A stretch of 64,000 bases of DNA from Nocardia sp. NBC_00403 (GTDB lineage Bacteria; Actinomycetota; Actinomycetes; Mycobacteriales; Mycobacteriaceae), in NCBI RefSeq assembly GCF_036046055.1, contig NZ_CP107939.1:7998001-8062000 (forward strand), read 5' to 3'. The translations under genes and the position numbers were made by a program. Position 1 is the first letter of the stretch; each line of letters opens with the position of its first letter. Under the pieces are notes generated by a model that was given only the letters and a program-made list of their open reading frames with translations, had not been told where the DNA came from and made no database searches. Shown here one piece after another: positions 1-9,059 of the stretch.

Positions 1-58
1 TGCGGACTTCTCCGAGGACGATGAGCGTGCGCTCCGGAAGGACCATCGCATCGGCCAT
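1..58 (-). CDS. SCO2521-like protein, N-terminal fragment (runs off the left edge)
   Basis: An ATG at 58 on the minus strand opens a frame with no stop before the window edge. It starts MADAMVLPERTLIVLGEVR. The ATG lies one base after the TGA of the SCO2522-like gene (TGA-G-ATG), an arrangement typical of translational coupling. In Streptomyces coelicolor the gene following SCO2522 in this direction is SCO2521, so position alone suggests that assignment; 19 residues are too few to prove it. A second in-frame ATG at 46 is the alternative start. Function is unknown. Confidence 0.6.
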   Translation of the reverse strand, partial: MADAMVLPERTLIVLGEVR

Positions 59-59
59 C

Positions 60-1115
60 TCAGGCGATCGTCGCCCGGCCGGCCCAGGTTTCTGGGACGA
101 ACAGGTGCTCGAGTCGATGGCTGACCGGGCGCGGCACCGTGACACCGTCTTTGACACCGCTGCGCACAGCGAGGTCGATCACCTCGTCGTCGATCTCGAG
201 GTGTCCGAGGATGACCTCGACCGCGTGCTCGATGCTGACGTAGGTGCGCGGCAGAATCGACACCGCCCGATAGGCGGCGAACGGGTGCGCGTCGGGATTC
301 AATTGCACGACGGCGGGCATATCACGCCACGCCTTCGGCCAGGTGAATTCGCCGGAGTCGTCGGAAACGGGCCACAGTTGTGGTTGCGCCACCGGGGCGC
401 CTTGGTATCGCAGGAGATCCAAGCGCATCAACTGCCACACCGACGCCAGGAAGGGGCAGGCCCACACCCGGTCCGCGTCCGCGCGAACCCGCGACTTCTT
501 GGTCGGCACCGCCCACAGCTGGGTGTCGAGAAAGATCGAATGCTCACGGCGACCGTACTCCTCGGCGGGCCGGTATTCACCGCTGCGCATCGCCTGCACC
601 GTGTCGTAGTCGGAGGATCGGCGACCGTTACACAGCCAGCCCGACACGTCGGTAGGCGGCCTGCGCCCTGTCGTCCGCAGAATCGGCTCCGGCACGATCC
701 AGGAGGCGACCATCTCGGCAAGCGGAATGTGCGCACCGGTCGCGACGCCGTCCACGTACACCGGGGACTCGAAGCAACCTTCCTCACGGGCCAGATAGTC
801 GATCGTCATACCACATTCATCGGCGGCTTTGAGCAGCTTTCCGATGATCTGTCCCGGGTCGGTGTCCGGGCCGAAGTAGTCATCGATCAGAAAGCACGTA
901 CTCACCTTGGCCTTCGGACCGAATTCGTCCTTCGCATAACCGATATTCGAGTCGAGGCGCCTTTTGACCTCTTTGAACTGCGCCCTGATCCGATCCTCGC
1001 CATTGGTGAGGTCGTTCATATAGAAATGCCCGACCTCGATAGACAGATGCGAAAGCGGCGCCGACGTGATCGTCGCGCTTGCCGTCGCCTCGCTGTAGCC
1101 CGCAGCGGTCTCCAC
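60..1115 (-). CDS. SCO2522 family protein, unknown function
   Basis: This 351-residue soluble protein has no signal peptide or membrane segment. It resembles the family named after Streptomyces coelicolor SCO2522, recalled from family naming rather than from a search. Biochemical function is unknown. It contains the stretch HLSIEVGHFYMNDL near residue 23 and several conserved-looking aromatic and acidic patches, but no recognisable catalytic motif. It lies 33 bases after the variant P-loop ATPase gene and one base before the next gene, so it is part of one minus-strand operon. The start used is a GTG at 1115. A GGAAGGA sequence sits somewhat far upstream, so a slightly different start is possible. 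Confidence 0.75.
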   Translation of the reverse strand: METAAGYSEATASATITSAPLSHLSIEVGHFYMNDLTNGEDRIRAQFKEVKRRLDSNIGYAKDEFGPKAKVSTCFLIDDYFGPDTDPGQIIGKLLKAADECGMTIDYLAREEGCFESPVYVDGVATGAHIPLAEMVASWIVPEPILRTTGRRPPTDVSGWLCNGRRSSDYDTVQAMRSGEYRPAEEYGRREHSIFLDTQLWAVPTKKSRVRADADRVWACPFLASVWQLMRLDLLRYQGAPVAQPQLWPVSDDSGEFTWPKAWRDMPAVVQLNPDAHPFAAYRAVSILPRTYVSIEHAVEVILGHLEIDDEVIDLAVRSGVKDGVTVPRPVSHRLEHLFVPETWAGRATIA

Positions 1116-1148
1116 TGGCGATCGAAATCCTTCCTGGAAGGGGGTGGG

Positions 1149-2066
1149 TCAGAACGTTTCCCACACAGCGTCATCGGTGAGCTGACGGGCAAGTTCACCG
1201 AAAGCAGTGGTGGTCTCGACATTGGCGATCTTCGCGTCGACATCGGCGTCGAGGATCACTTGTTCGCGCCACTGCAGCATCGGCTCCATCGGTGTTTCCC
1301 CGAGCAGCGTGCTCTGGCCCAGTTTCTTGGTGGACGCCAGCTTTTTGAGCGCCGCATTCTGTTTCAGCAGCCATCGGGCCTGCGCGGATTCGTCGTTGCC
1401 CGGTTGCGTGAACGGGTTGGGGACCGCCGTTCGAATGAACCGAATCGACTCGCGCAGCTTCTTCTCGTCGTGCCCGTACCCGACGCCGGACTCCAGCAGG
1501 CCACTCGGACCGTGCACCAGCGCGCTGGCCGCCATGATGTGCTGTCGCGTCCAGCGGTGGAAAATCAACCAGCGGATGGTCTCTTCGGCGAGCTGCGGAT
1601 GTGCTGTCGCCTCGAGCACGAGCTGTGCCGCCGCCGAACGCCCCGCGCTGAGATCCACGATGACGACATGGAATTCACCCATCACCTTCGAAAGCAACTT
1701 CACGCATTGCTCGACCATGGCGGTTCCGGTGGTCGGGAATTCCGCGCCGCCCTCATCGCCTGGGAATAATACGAGCTTTCCGGAACGCATCGGCATGCGA
1801 CACAGTTCGACACGATCGGATTTGGCGCGCACATCGATTCTGGTCGTCGTCTCTTTCTCGTTCAGCAGATAGGAGTGCAGCCCGGTGCCGTCGGAAATGC
1901 CACGTTCCACGGCTCCGATCTCGAACAGCGCTCCCGCGGTCGGCGAGCCGAAATCGAAATCCAGATACGCGACGTTCTTGCCGCTCATACACAGCCGAAA
2001 AGCGATGTTGCAGCTGGTCACCGAACGGCCGGTGCCACCTTTGTCGGAGGTCGAGAACACGAGCAT
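1149..2066 (-). CDS. SCO2523 family variant P-loop ATPase-like protein
   Basis: This 305-residue protein looks like a ParA/MinD/ArsA-type (SIMIBI) P-loop protein. The N terminus reads MLVFSTSDKGGTGRSVTSC. The deviant Walker A of this class is KGGxGK[ST]; the signature first lysine is kept (K9), but the second, phosphate-contacting lysine is arginine (GRS). A hydrophobic strand ending in a Walker B-like aspartate follows (HVVIVDLSAG near 134-143). The same change is recalled as the reason its relatives are called variant P-loop proteins. It may bind nucleotide without hydrolysing it, or act as a switch; this is inference. It starts at ATG 2066, four bases after the SCO2524-like stop, in the same operon. 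Confidence 0.8.
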   Translation of the reverse strand: MLVFSTSDKGGTGRSVTSCNIAFRLCMSGKNVAYLDFDFGSPTAGALFEIGAVERGISDGTGLHSYLLNEKETTTRIDVRAKSDRVELCRMPMRSGKLVLFPGDEGGAEFPTTGTAMVEQCVKLLSKVMGEFHVVIVDLSAGRSAAAQLVLEATAHPQLAEETIRWLIFHRWTRQHIMAASALVHGPSGLLESGVGYGHDEKKLRESIRFIRTAVPNPFTQPGNDESAQARWLLKQNAALKKLASTKKLGQSTLLGETPMEPMLQWREQVILDADVDAKIANVETTTAFGELARQLTDDAVWETF

Positions 2067-2070
2067 GGCG

Positions 2071-3927
2071 TCAGTTGCTCCTCATCGCGTCCTGGTCGGC
2101 GTAAGCCAACTCGTCGAGTTGGTCCAGCGCTCGCATCGTGAGAACGACTGCGGTTCCCGGCCTTTCGTCGATCAACCGTCGTGCTCGGTCGAGATGGCGC
2201 TCGATCCGCGCGAGAGCCCTTCGGTTGGCCGTGAAGTCGGCGGCATTGACCTCGAGCAATTCACGATTGAGCAAATGTTCGGCCTCGTTGAGCAGCGCCA
2301 CCGCGTCATCGACCAGTGTCACCGGACGCAAGGGCAGCGAGCGATAGGTGCGGTCGGCGGTGACGAGACCCTCGATCACCCGCTCCGTCAGATACCACGA
2401 CGGCTGCGACGGCGAGGTGTCCGTCAGACCGAAGGCGCGTGCGGAATCGTCCCACAGGCCGGCGGCCGGCCCCTCCTGGATGACCCGCGAATCCAGGTGC
2501 TCCATCACCGATTTCGCGAGTTCCATCAAACGGTCGCGGGCGGTCACATTGCCGGACAATCTTGCCGCCTGCAGAATTCGTTTGAGCAGCACCGGCGCGA
2601 AGTCGGAGACAATCCAGGACAGCCTGGGGCCCTCGCCGATGTCCTCGGTGCCGACCAGTGACATCCGCACCCCGGGCACATGCACAGCCACCGAGGGGTC
2701 GTCCTTGGTGACGCGTCGGGTAATCCGGCCACGCCGGGCCAATTCGTCGAAGATCTCCACCGCTCGTGTCAGATCCTCGTCATTGGCGGTGCGGTTGACC
2801 AGATCCTGGATCAGCACCGCGGAAACGACGAGGCTGTAGTAGTCGGATTCCTGACCGTCGGAGGTTCGCCACGGGATGTCTTCCAGCGGCCAGCGACCGG
2901 CGCCGAACCGGGCAACGGTCGACCAGTAGAGCTGCGTGAGATGCCAGCGCGTCTGCAACGCCTCGGCCAACCTGCGCTGGGTCTCGTCGAGCAGGTCCAA
3001 CTGCCGGGTCCGCTGCGAGGTGAGGTCGTTGATGCCGTCGAGCGCGACGACGCTGAAATACAGATATGGGCGTGGATCCGCGGTGCCGGGCTGATCGGCG
3101 ATCTTGGCCTGCACGAAATCGATACTGTCGGCCTTCTTGGCGATGCCCCAGGTCCAACCACACTCGAAGAGCATGTCTTCGGCACCGAGTTCGGCACCGG
3201 GAACAGTAGCGAGCTTGATGCCGCGCAGCTGGGTACGCACCGGTTCCAGACCGCGAATAATGTTCTCCGCCATCACCTTCGGAGGCTGACCGGTCTGGTT
3301 CAACATTCTGACGATCGTCTCGCCCGGTTCCGACTTCGTCGACACCGTGTTGACCACGAAACTTCGCAGCAGACCGACCATCGCCGACGTCAGCCGGATA
3401 CTGATCTTCGCGCTGAGCACGTGGATGCGTTCGCCGAGTTCCTTGGCTTCATCGTAGGTCTGTCCCTGCACAAACCCTCTGAAGACACGAAGGAAACCCA
3501 GCGCCGCGATGCTGAGGGTCAACGACATGGAGTACGAGTCGACGACCTCGATCTCGCGTTGCGCGGAAGTCGGCTCGAGCCCGCCGTTGGCCCGAAGATA
3601 GCTTCCTGCAGCGAATTCGGGCTCACCTTCGGGGTCGGTGTGCTTCTCGATGTACTCCTCGAGCACGCGGACGATGACCTCACCGATCCGCGTCGCGCCG
3701 CCCATCGCCTCGAGGGTGTCCTTGACGTCCTCGGCCATATCGTCCGGCCGGTCGAGCGCTAGCACATTGATTTCGGTGGCGGGATACAGCAGGCACAGCA
3801 ACTGCTCGGCATCACTGATCGAGTTGGTGCCGTCCCGACCGCCCCACTGCCACTCGCCGTCCTTATAGCAGGTGGCGATCAAGGTCTTCCAAACATTCAA
3901 AATCTGTGCCCGAGGCTGAATTCTCAC
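2071..3927 (-). CDS. SCO2524 family protein, unknown function
   Basis: This 618-residue protein is the first gene of the left-edge operon within the window. Its N terminus (VRIQPRAQILNVWKTLI, GTG start) and its length match what is recalled for the SCO2524 family. It is largely helical in appearance, rich in Leu, Ala, Arg and Glu, with no transmembrane helix, signal peptide or familiar enzymatic motif. It is followed after four bases by the variant P-loop gene and then by the SCO2522- and SCO2521-like genes, the same order as in Streptomyces. The methyltransferase SCO2525 that sits upstream in Streptomyces is not present upstream here. Function is unknown. Confidence 0.75.
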   Translation of the reverse strand: MRIQPRAQILNVWKTLIATCYKDGEWQWGGRDGTNSISDAEQLLCLLYPATEINVLALDRPDDMAEDVKDTLEAMGGATRIGEVIVRVLEEYIEKHTDPEGEPEFAAGSYLRANGGLEPTSAQREIEVVDSYSMSLTLSIAALGFLRVFRGFVQGQTYDEAKELGERIHVLSAKISIRLTSAMVGLLRSFVVNTVSTKSEPGETIVRMLNQTGQPPKVMAENIIRGLEPVRTQLRGIKLATVPGAELGAEDMLFECGWTWGIAKKADSIDFVQAKIADQPGTADPRPYLYFSVVALDGINDLTSQRTRQLDLLDETQRRLAEALQTRWHLTQLYWSTVARFGAGRWPLEDIPWRTSDGQESDYYSLVVSAVLIQDLVNRTANDEDLTRAVEIFDELARRGRITRRVTKDDPSVAVHVPGVRMSLVGTEDIGEGPRLSWIVSDFAPVLLKRILQAARLSGNVTARDRLMELAKSVMEHLDSRVIQEGPAAGLWDDSARAFGLTDTSPSQPSWYLTERVIEGLVTADRTYRSLPLRPVTLVDDAVALLNEAEHLLNRELLEVNAADFTANRRALARIERHLDRARRLIDERPGTAVVLTMRALDQLDELAYADQDAMRSN

Positions 3928-4237
3928 CTGCCGCCGTCCTCACCCCATGTCGCAGACATCAAGCAACCCAACGGATTACCGCACCGGCGACTTCGTCCAA
4001 ATTAGCACGGGCGCCACACTTTTCGCGCGGCCTCCGCAAGGGTAGATCCAACCTGACACCGACACCTGCCGAGCCAGGTTTGCAACCGTCAGAGCATGGG
4101 CGACTGCCGAACAATCGGGGCAGTCGCCGAAGCAGAACACAGCCGCCGGACCGCAGCGGTTGTCAGAGCATAGTGCAATCGTGACGCAGGCCACAGTCCC
4201 CCCTCCCGGCGGGCCGCAGCAGAAGATCAACAACTCC
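3928..4237. other. Intergenic region upstream of the SCO2524-like operon
   Basis: These 310 bases separate the start of the SCO2524-like gene from the end of the TIGR02569-type gene, which is on the same strand. The promoter of the left-edge operon should lie here. I see no convincing coding frame, strong hairpin, tRNA or repeat, and no confident -10/-35 pair. Confidence 0.5.
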
Positions 4238-5089
4238 TCAGAGCATGAGTCGGACCATGTCCGCGGTGCGAGCGAGACCGGGGAAGGCCTCCGGGGTCGA
4301 CCTCGGGTGCAGTGCATGCACGGCGAGCCGAAACATGACCGCGCGCAACAACATCTGGGGCCATTCCGGAAGATCGGACCAGCGCTCGAGCAGGCCGTCG
4401 TCGGCGCCGCCCCACGCCAGCGCATCCACCACGATGACCCCGGCCGCCCATGGCGCCGGGCGCCAATAGGGGGTGATGTCGGTGAGGCCAGGGGTGAGCG
4501 CGCCTGCGAAAAGAACGGTGCCGAACAAGTCACCGTGCACCAACTGGGCAGGCGACTGCACCGGCTTGCGCAAGGTGGCCAACTGGCCGATGAGCTCCAT
4601 GCTGCGCACGCCGTCCTGCGAGGTGGCCGGCGGCGTGCCCCCGGACCGCAGGCTGCGCAGCGGCACCGCCTCCCAGGCGGCACGGTCGGCCGCGACGAAC
4701 ACATCCACGTCCACCCACGGTGCCACCGGCGGCTGCACCAGAAAACGGGGCCGCTCCAGTTTCGCCGTGGCCTGATGCAGTCGCAGCGACACCGAGATCA
4801 CCTCGTCGTGGCGCGGCTCGGGAATCCCCTCCAGGAAAGTGTCTGCGCGCCAACCAGATACGACATACCGGCCGTCGGTCGCACGGACCGGGCGGGCCAG
4901 TCGCAACCCGTCGACCTTCAATGTCTCGCGCACCTTTGCCGACCACGCCGCTCTGGCATGATCGGCAACGGGACTGAGCACCACATCACCGAGACGCCAG
5001 CCGCCGTCCCAATCTCCCAGCGAAACCGGGGTCACTTCGCGCAGACCGAACGTGGCACGCACGTGCTCGGGAGGTTCCACAGAAGTCAC
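4238..5089 (-). CDS. TIGR02569 family aminoglycoside-phosphotransferase-fold protein (Rv3205c-like)
   Basis: This protein of about 283 residues matches the actinobacterial TIGR02569 family in length and in position next to moeZ, as Rv3205c does in M. tuberculosis. The motif QLVHGDLFGTVLF is the catalytic-loop HGDL of the APH/choline-kinase fold, followed by VIVVDALAWGG in place of the usual DFD metal-binding segment. The odd loop suggests either an atypical kinase or a pseudokinase. The frame is open for 300 bases further upstream, but that part is arginine- and proline-rich and looks non-coding. The GTG at 5089 (VTSVEPPEHVRATFG) gives the family length and is preceded by GGGAG. No substrate can be named. 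Confidence 0.75.
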   Translation of the reverse strand: MTSVEPPEHVRATFGLREVTPVSLGDWDGGWRLGDVVLSPVADHARAAWSAKVRETLKVDGLRLARPVRATDGRYVVSGWRADTFLEGIPEPRHDEVISVSLRLHQATAKLERPRFLVQPPVAPWVDVDVFVAADRAAWEAVPLRSLRSGGTPPATSQDGVRSMELIGQLATLRKPVQSPAQLVHGDLFGTVLFAGALTPGLTDITPYWRPAPWAAGVIVVDALAWGGADDGLLERWSDLPEWPQMLLRAVMFRLAVHALHPRSTPEAFPGLARTADMVRLML

Positions 5090-5210
5090 GGCCGTACCGT
5101 ACTCCCAGCATCTGCCCCATAAAGGACGCCGCGCCGTAGGATCCGACGGCCCGTCCACGACGCCACCGGGACCCATGACGGGACCCGAGCGGCGCCGGAG
5201 CAGGAACGCG

Positions 5211-6395
5211 TCAGTACACCGGCAGTGACGGATCGACCTGGTTGGCCCAGGCGATGACACCACCCTGCAGATGGGTGGCGTCGGCGAAACCGGCGCGCTT
5301 GAGTGCGGCGAGAGCCTCCGCCGACCGGACACCGGTCTTGCAGTGCAACACGATCGGCCGGTTCTGTGGCAGTTCCGAGAGCGCGTCACCGGAGAGGATG
5401 CGGTCCTTCGGAATCAGCGTGGCACCATCGATATGCACGATGTCCCACTCGACCGGCTCACGGACGTCGATGAGCTCGATCTCCTTGCCCGCATCGATGA
5501 GCTCCTTCAGCTCACGCGCGGTAATGGTGGAACCGGCCGCGGCGACCATGCCCTCTTCGGACACCACACCACAGAACGCCTCGTAGTCGATCAGCTCGGT
5601 GATCGGCTGGCGCTCCGGATCCCGGCGCAGCTTGATGGTCCGGTAGTTCATGTCCAGTGCGTCGTACACCATCAGCCGCCCGAGCAGCGGCTCGCCGATA
5701 CCGGTGATCAGCTTGATCGCCTCGGTGACCATGACCGAACCGATCGAGGCGCACAGCACGCCGAGCACGCCGCCTTCGGCGCAGGAAGGCACCATCCCGG
5801 GCGGCGGCGCCTCCGGGTACAGATCGCGGTAGTTGATGCCGCGGCCGTCCGGTGCGTCCTCCCAGAACACCGAGACCTGACCCTCGAAACGATAGATCGA
5901 GCCCCAGACATAGGGCTTGCCCGCCAGCACCGCCGCGTCGTTGACCAGGTAGCGGGTGGCGAAGTTGTCGGTGCCGTCGACGATCAGGTCGTAATCGGCG
6001 AACAACTCGACCGCGTTCTCCGGCTCCAGCCGGATCTTGTGCAGCCGGACGTCGATGCCGGAATTGATCTCCAGGATCGAGTCGCGCGCGCTGTCGGCCT
6101 TCGGGCGTCCGATATCGGACTCGCCGTGGATGATCTGCCGCTGCAGGTTCGAGGCGTCGACCTCGTCGAACTCGACAATGCCGAGGGTGCCGACACCGGC
6201 GGCCGCCAGATACAGCAGCGCGGGCGAGCCGAGTCCGCCTGCGCCGATCACCAGCACCTTGGCGTTCTTCAGCCGTTTCTGCCCGTCCACCCCCAGATCC
6301 GGGATAATCAGGTGACGGCTGTAGCGGGCGACCTCGTCCCTGGTCAGCTCCGCGGCCGGCTCGACAAGCGGCGGGAGGGACTTAGGTGATGACAC
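5211..6395 (-). CDS. moeZ: Adenylyltransferase/sulfurtransferase MoeZ (MoeB domain plus rhodanese)
   Basis: MoeZ adenylates the C-terminal glycine of small sulfur carriers (MoaD, CysO and similar) and converts it to a thiocarboxylate for molybdopterin, cysteine or thiamine-type pathways. The first roughly 270 residues are a ThiF/MoeB domain with the nucleotide motif GAGGLGSPALLYLAAAGVG and the following acidic residues in GIVEFDEVDASNLQRQ. The last roughly 100 residues are a rhodanese domain (ELIDVREPVEWDIVHIDGA) with its active-site cysteine in LHCKTGVRSAE. Length is 394 residues, close to the 392 of M. tuberculosis Rv3206c. The GTG start at 6395 is set by GAGGAG eight bases upstream. Cytosolic. 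Confidence 0.93.
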   Translation of the reverse strand: MSSPKSLPPLVEPAAELTRDEVARYSRHLIIPDLGVDGQKRLKNAKVLVIGAGGLGSPALLYLAAAGVGTLGIVEFDEVDASNLQRQIIHGESDIGRPKADSARDSILEINSGIDVRLHKIRLEPENAVELFADYDLIVDGTDNFATRYLVNDAAVLAGKPYVWGSIYRFEGQVSVFWEDAPDGRGINYRDLYPEAPPPGMVPSCAEGGVLGVLCASIGSVMVTEAIKLITGIGEPLLGRLMVYDALDMNYRTIKLRRDPERQPITELIDYEAFCGVVSEEGMVAAAGSTITARELKELIDAGKEIELIDVREPVEWDIVHIDGATLIPKDRILSGDALSELPQNRPIVLHCKTGVRSAEALAALKRAGFADATHLQGGVIAWANQVDPSLPVY

Positions 6396-6525
6396 GTCCA
6401 GGACTCCTCGAATCGAATTGGCCGATCGCAGTGCGGTAGCTGCGCTCCTGGCGCAGCTCCTCTTTATCCAACACCGACGACCGGACCGTTCTTCCCGCCC
6501 CATCGTCCCGCATTCGCGGGCCGCT

Positions 6526-7647
6526 CTAACCGCGGGGGTAAGGCCAGGGGTTGAAGCGACAGCGCTTGCCGTCCATCGGGACCACGCCGTCGGGATCGAG
6601 CGCGGCGATGTCATTGTTCTTGATGCCGAAGGTCTGCTGCATCATCACCGGCGCGAGTCCACCGTCGGTCTCGCAGGGCTGATGCTGGTGGTAACCAATG
6701 GCGTGACCGACCTCATGGTTGATCTGGTACTGCCGGTAGGAGCCGATGTCGCCCTCGTAGGCGATCGCGCCGCGCACCCAGCGCACCTCGGAGAGCACCA
6801 CCCGGTGCTGGTCGGCGTTGAAGCATGAGGAGTCGATCGGGATGTCGAAACCGCATGCCTTGCGCGAGGATTCGCGCGAGGCGAGCGAGATGCGGAAGTC
6901 CGGTCGGCCCTGATCGATACGCTGGAAAGCGAACTTGCTGTCGTGCGCCCAGCTCTTCGGGTTGGCCAGGGTGGAGTCGACCATCTTGGCGACGGACTGG
7001 TCGCCGCCGAATCCGGACGTGTCGACTCCGTCCTCGATCTCGACGGTGTAGCTGAACTTGAACTCGGTGCCGGTACCGATTTGCCCGGTGGTCCCCGGCA
7101 CCACATGCCAAGCGCCGGTACCGATTTCGGTGAACGCGCCACCGTCGGGCAGTGCCCCGGACGGCAGATCGGTCGGGAAGTGGCCGTCGCCGGGCGGTGC
7201 GCCGATGATGCCGGCGGATGCCGCGTGTGGGCTCAGCCGCCCGAATCCCGGCGCGCCGCTCGCAGTGCCCGCCGCGTCCGGTCCGCTGCGCACCGCGTCC
7301 ACGATCACCAGCACGGTGACCACGAACAGCACCGGAAGCGCATAGGCGCGCCAACCATAAGTGGATACGAATCTGCCCAGTGCACTTTGCTTTTTGGTAT
7401 CGCGTTCCGGCCGAGGCCGCTGACGGCCCTCGTCGGGTGCGGTGGGATCCCAGCGGGCCCGCAACGGCTGGTGGGATCGGTTCGCGGGTTGGTACAGACT
7501 CAGCGGGTCATAGACCTCGACCCCGCCAGGATCACGGGTGGTTCGGGACCGCGCCGGGGGGCCTGCCCCTGCAGAACCGGACGCGTCGGAGCCGGCGGGG
7601 CGGTGCGCATTTCGCCCGCCGCCGGGTCTTTCCGGTCGGTCGGTCAC
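6526..7647 (-). CDS. DUF3152 domain membrane-anchored putative metalloprotease (Rv3207c-like)
   Basis: The protein has a polar, proline-rich cytoplasmic N terminus, one transmembrane segment (AYALPVLFVVTVLVIVDAV) near residue 110, and an extracytoplasmic DUF3152 domain. That domain carries INHEVGHAIGYHQHQPC, a HExGHxxGxxHQ zinc-metalloprotease signature of the metzincin type. Substrate and role are unknown. Its place between moeZ and the divergent TetR gene matches Rv3207c. The start is uncertain: the GTG at 7647 gives 373 residues, and a GTG at 7653 and other upstream starts are also open. Confidence 0.82.
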   Translation of the reverse strand: MTDRPERPGGGRNAHRPAGSDASGSAGAGPPARSRTTRDPGGVEVYDPLSLYQPANRSHQPLRARWDPTAPDEGRQRPRPERDTKKQSALGRFVSTYGWRAYALPVLFVVTVLVIVDAVRSGPDAAGTASGAPGFGRLSPHAASAGIIGAPPGDGHFPTDLPSGALPDGGAFTEIGTGAWHVVPGTTGQIGTGTEFKFSYTVEIEDGVDTSGFGGDQSVAKMVDSTLANPKSWAHDSKFAFQRIDQGRPDFRISLASRESSRKACGFDIPIDSSCFNADQHRVVLSEVRWVRGAIAYEGDIGSYRQYQINHEVGHAIGYHQHQPCETDGGLAPVMMQQTFGIKNNDIAALDPDGVVPMDGKRCRFNPWPYPRG

Positions 7648-7768
7648 ACACACCAGACTCTCACAACACACAAGACCCGAAAGCCGGGCACACCTCCAGA
7701 CGCGGTTTGCTGCGACATTTCTCACCAGCGGGCAGGAGTGGGAACCCGGGTCCGCATATGGTCGATGA

Positions 7769-8503
<735 letters not shown>

Positions 8504-8538
8504 GCGTTTCCCGGCATTCATCGGTCGTTCCGGAGATC

Positions 8539-8574
8539 ATCGGTCGTTCCGGAGACTCTTCCGGGACGACCGAT
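8539..8574 (+). terminator. Hairpin downstream of the TetR gene
   Basis: ATCGGTCGTTCCGG pairs with CCGGGACGACCGAT across an 8-base loop, with one G-U pair, and is followed by TTCGTCT. The left arm belongs to a 19-base direct duplication (TCATCGGTCGTTCCGGAGA twice in a row from about 8518). The position, 35 bases past the TetR stop, suggests a terminator. Confidence 0.7.
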
Positions 8575-8611
8575 TTCGTCTGCTCGTACGGTAGGTCCGA
8601 TGAAACGCAGC

Positions 8612-8655
8612 GGGTGTCGCAACCGTCGTCCTTCGAAACGACAGTTGCGACACCC
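8612..8655. terminator. Long hairpin between convergent genes, likely bidirectional terminator
   Basis: GGGTGTCGCAAC (8612-8623) pairs perfectly with GTTGCGACACCC (8644-8655). The inner GTCGT and ACGAC extend the stem around CCTTCGAA. It lies between the convergent TetR and DUF3107 genes, so it could stop transcription from either side. Confidence 0.7.
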
Positions 8656-8687
8656 GGTGGTTCGGCCCGAATACGCGGCGGACGAGC

Positions 8688-8921
8688 TCAGACGGCGGCG
8701 AAACCGACCCGGCCGCCGGTGGGCGTGCCGATCTCGACATAGGCGACCTTGGCGGCCTGGATCAGGAACTTGCGCCCCTTCTCGTCGGTCAGCGCCACAA
8801 CGCCGCTTTCGCCGCTCAACGCACCGGTCACCAGCGCCTCGACCTCGTCGGGAGTCTGCGAGCTGACGATCACGATCTCCCGCGGGCTATCCGAAATACC
8901 GATCTTGACCTCCACGGCCAA
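8688..8921 (-). CDS. DUF3107 domain protein (TB9.4 / Rv3208A-like)
   Basis: A 77-residue protein starting MAVEVKIGISDSPREIVI and ending in GGRVGFAAV. Length, sequence character and position between the TetR gene and the next block match the actinobacterial DUF3107 family (Rv3208A, TB9.4). It reads as a small alpha/beta protein with no membrane segment or catalytic motif. Function is not established. Its gene converges on the TetR gene and is separated from it by two hairpins. Confidence 0.88.
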   Translation of the reverse strand: MAVEVKIGISDSPREIVIVSSQTPDEVEALVTGALSGESGVVALTDEKGRKFLIQAAKVAYVEIGTPTGGRVGFAAV

Positions 8922-9059
8922 CCTCCGAACCTAGAGTCCTGTGCGGCGTGCGGACCTTGGTCCGCCCGAGCGCTCTTCGCTGTCCGATCAAGGCTAGTGC
9001 AGGGCCACCTCGCGCAGGCACACGACCACCTGCGCTCTCAGCGAACAGGGTCGCGCCGG

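Noticed and set aside
21..1769. Long plus-strand open frame of 582 codons over the SCO2522/2523-like genes
   Set aside because: Arg/His/Gly-rich sequence antisense to two well-formed coupled genes; typical of high-GC shadow frames.
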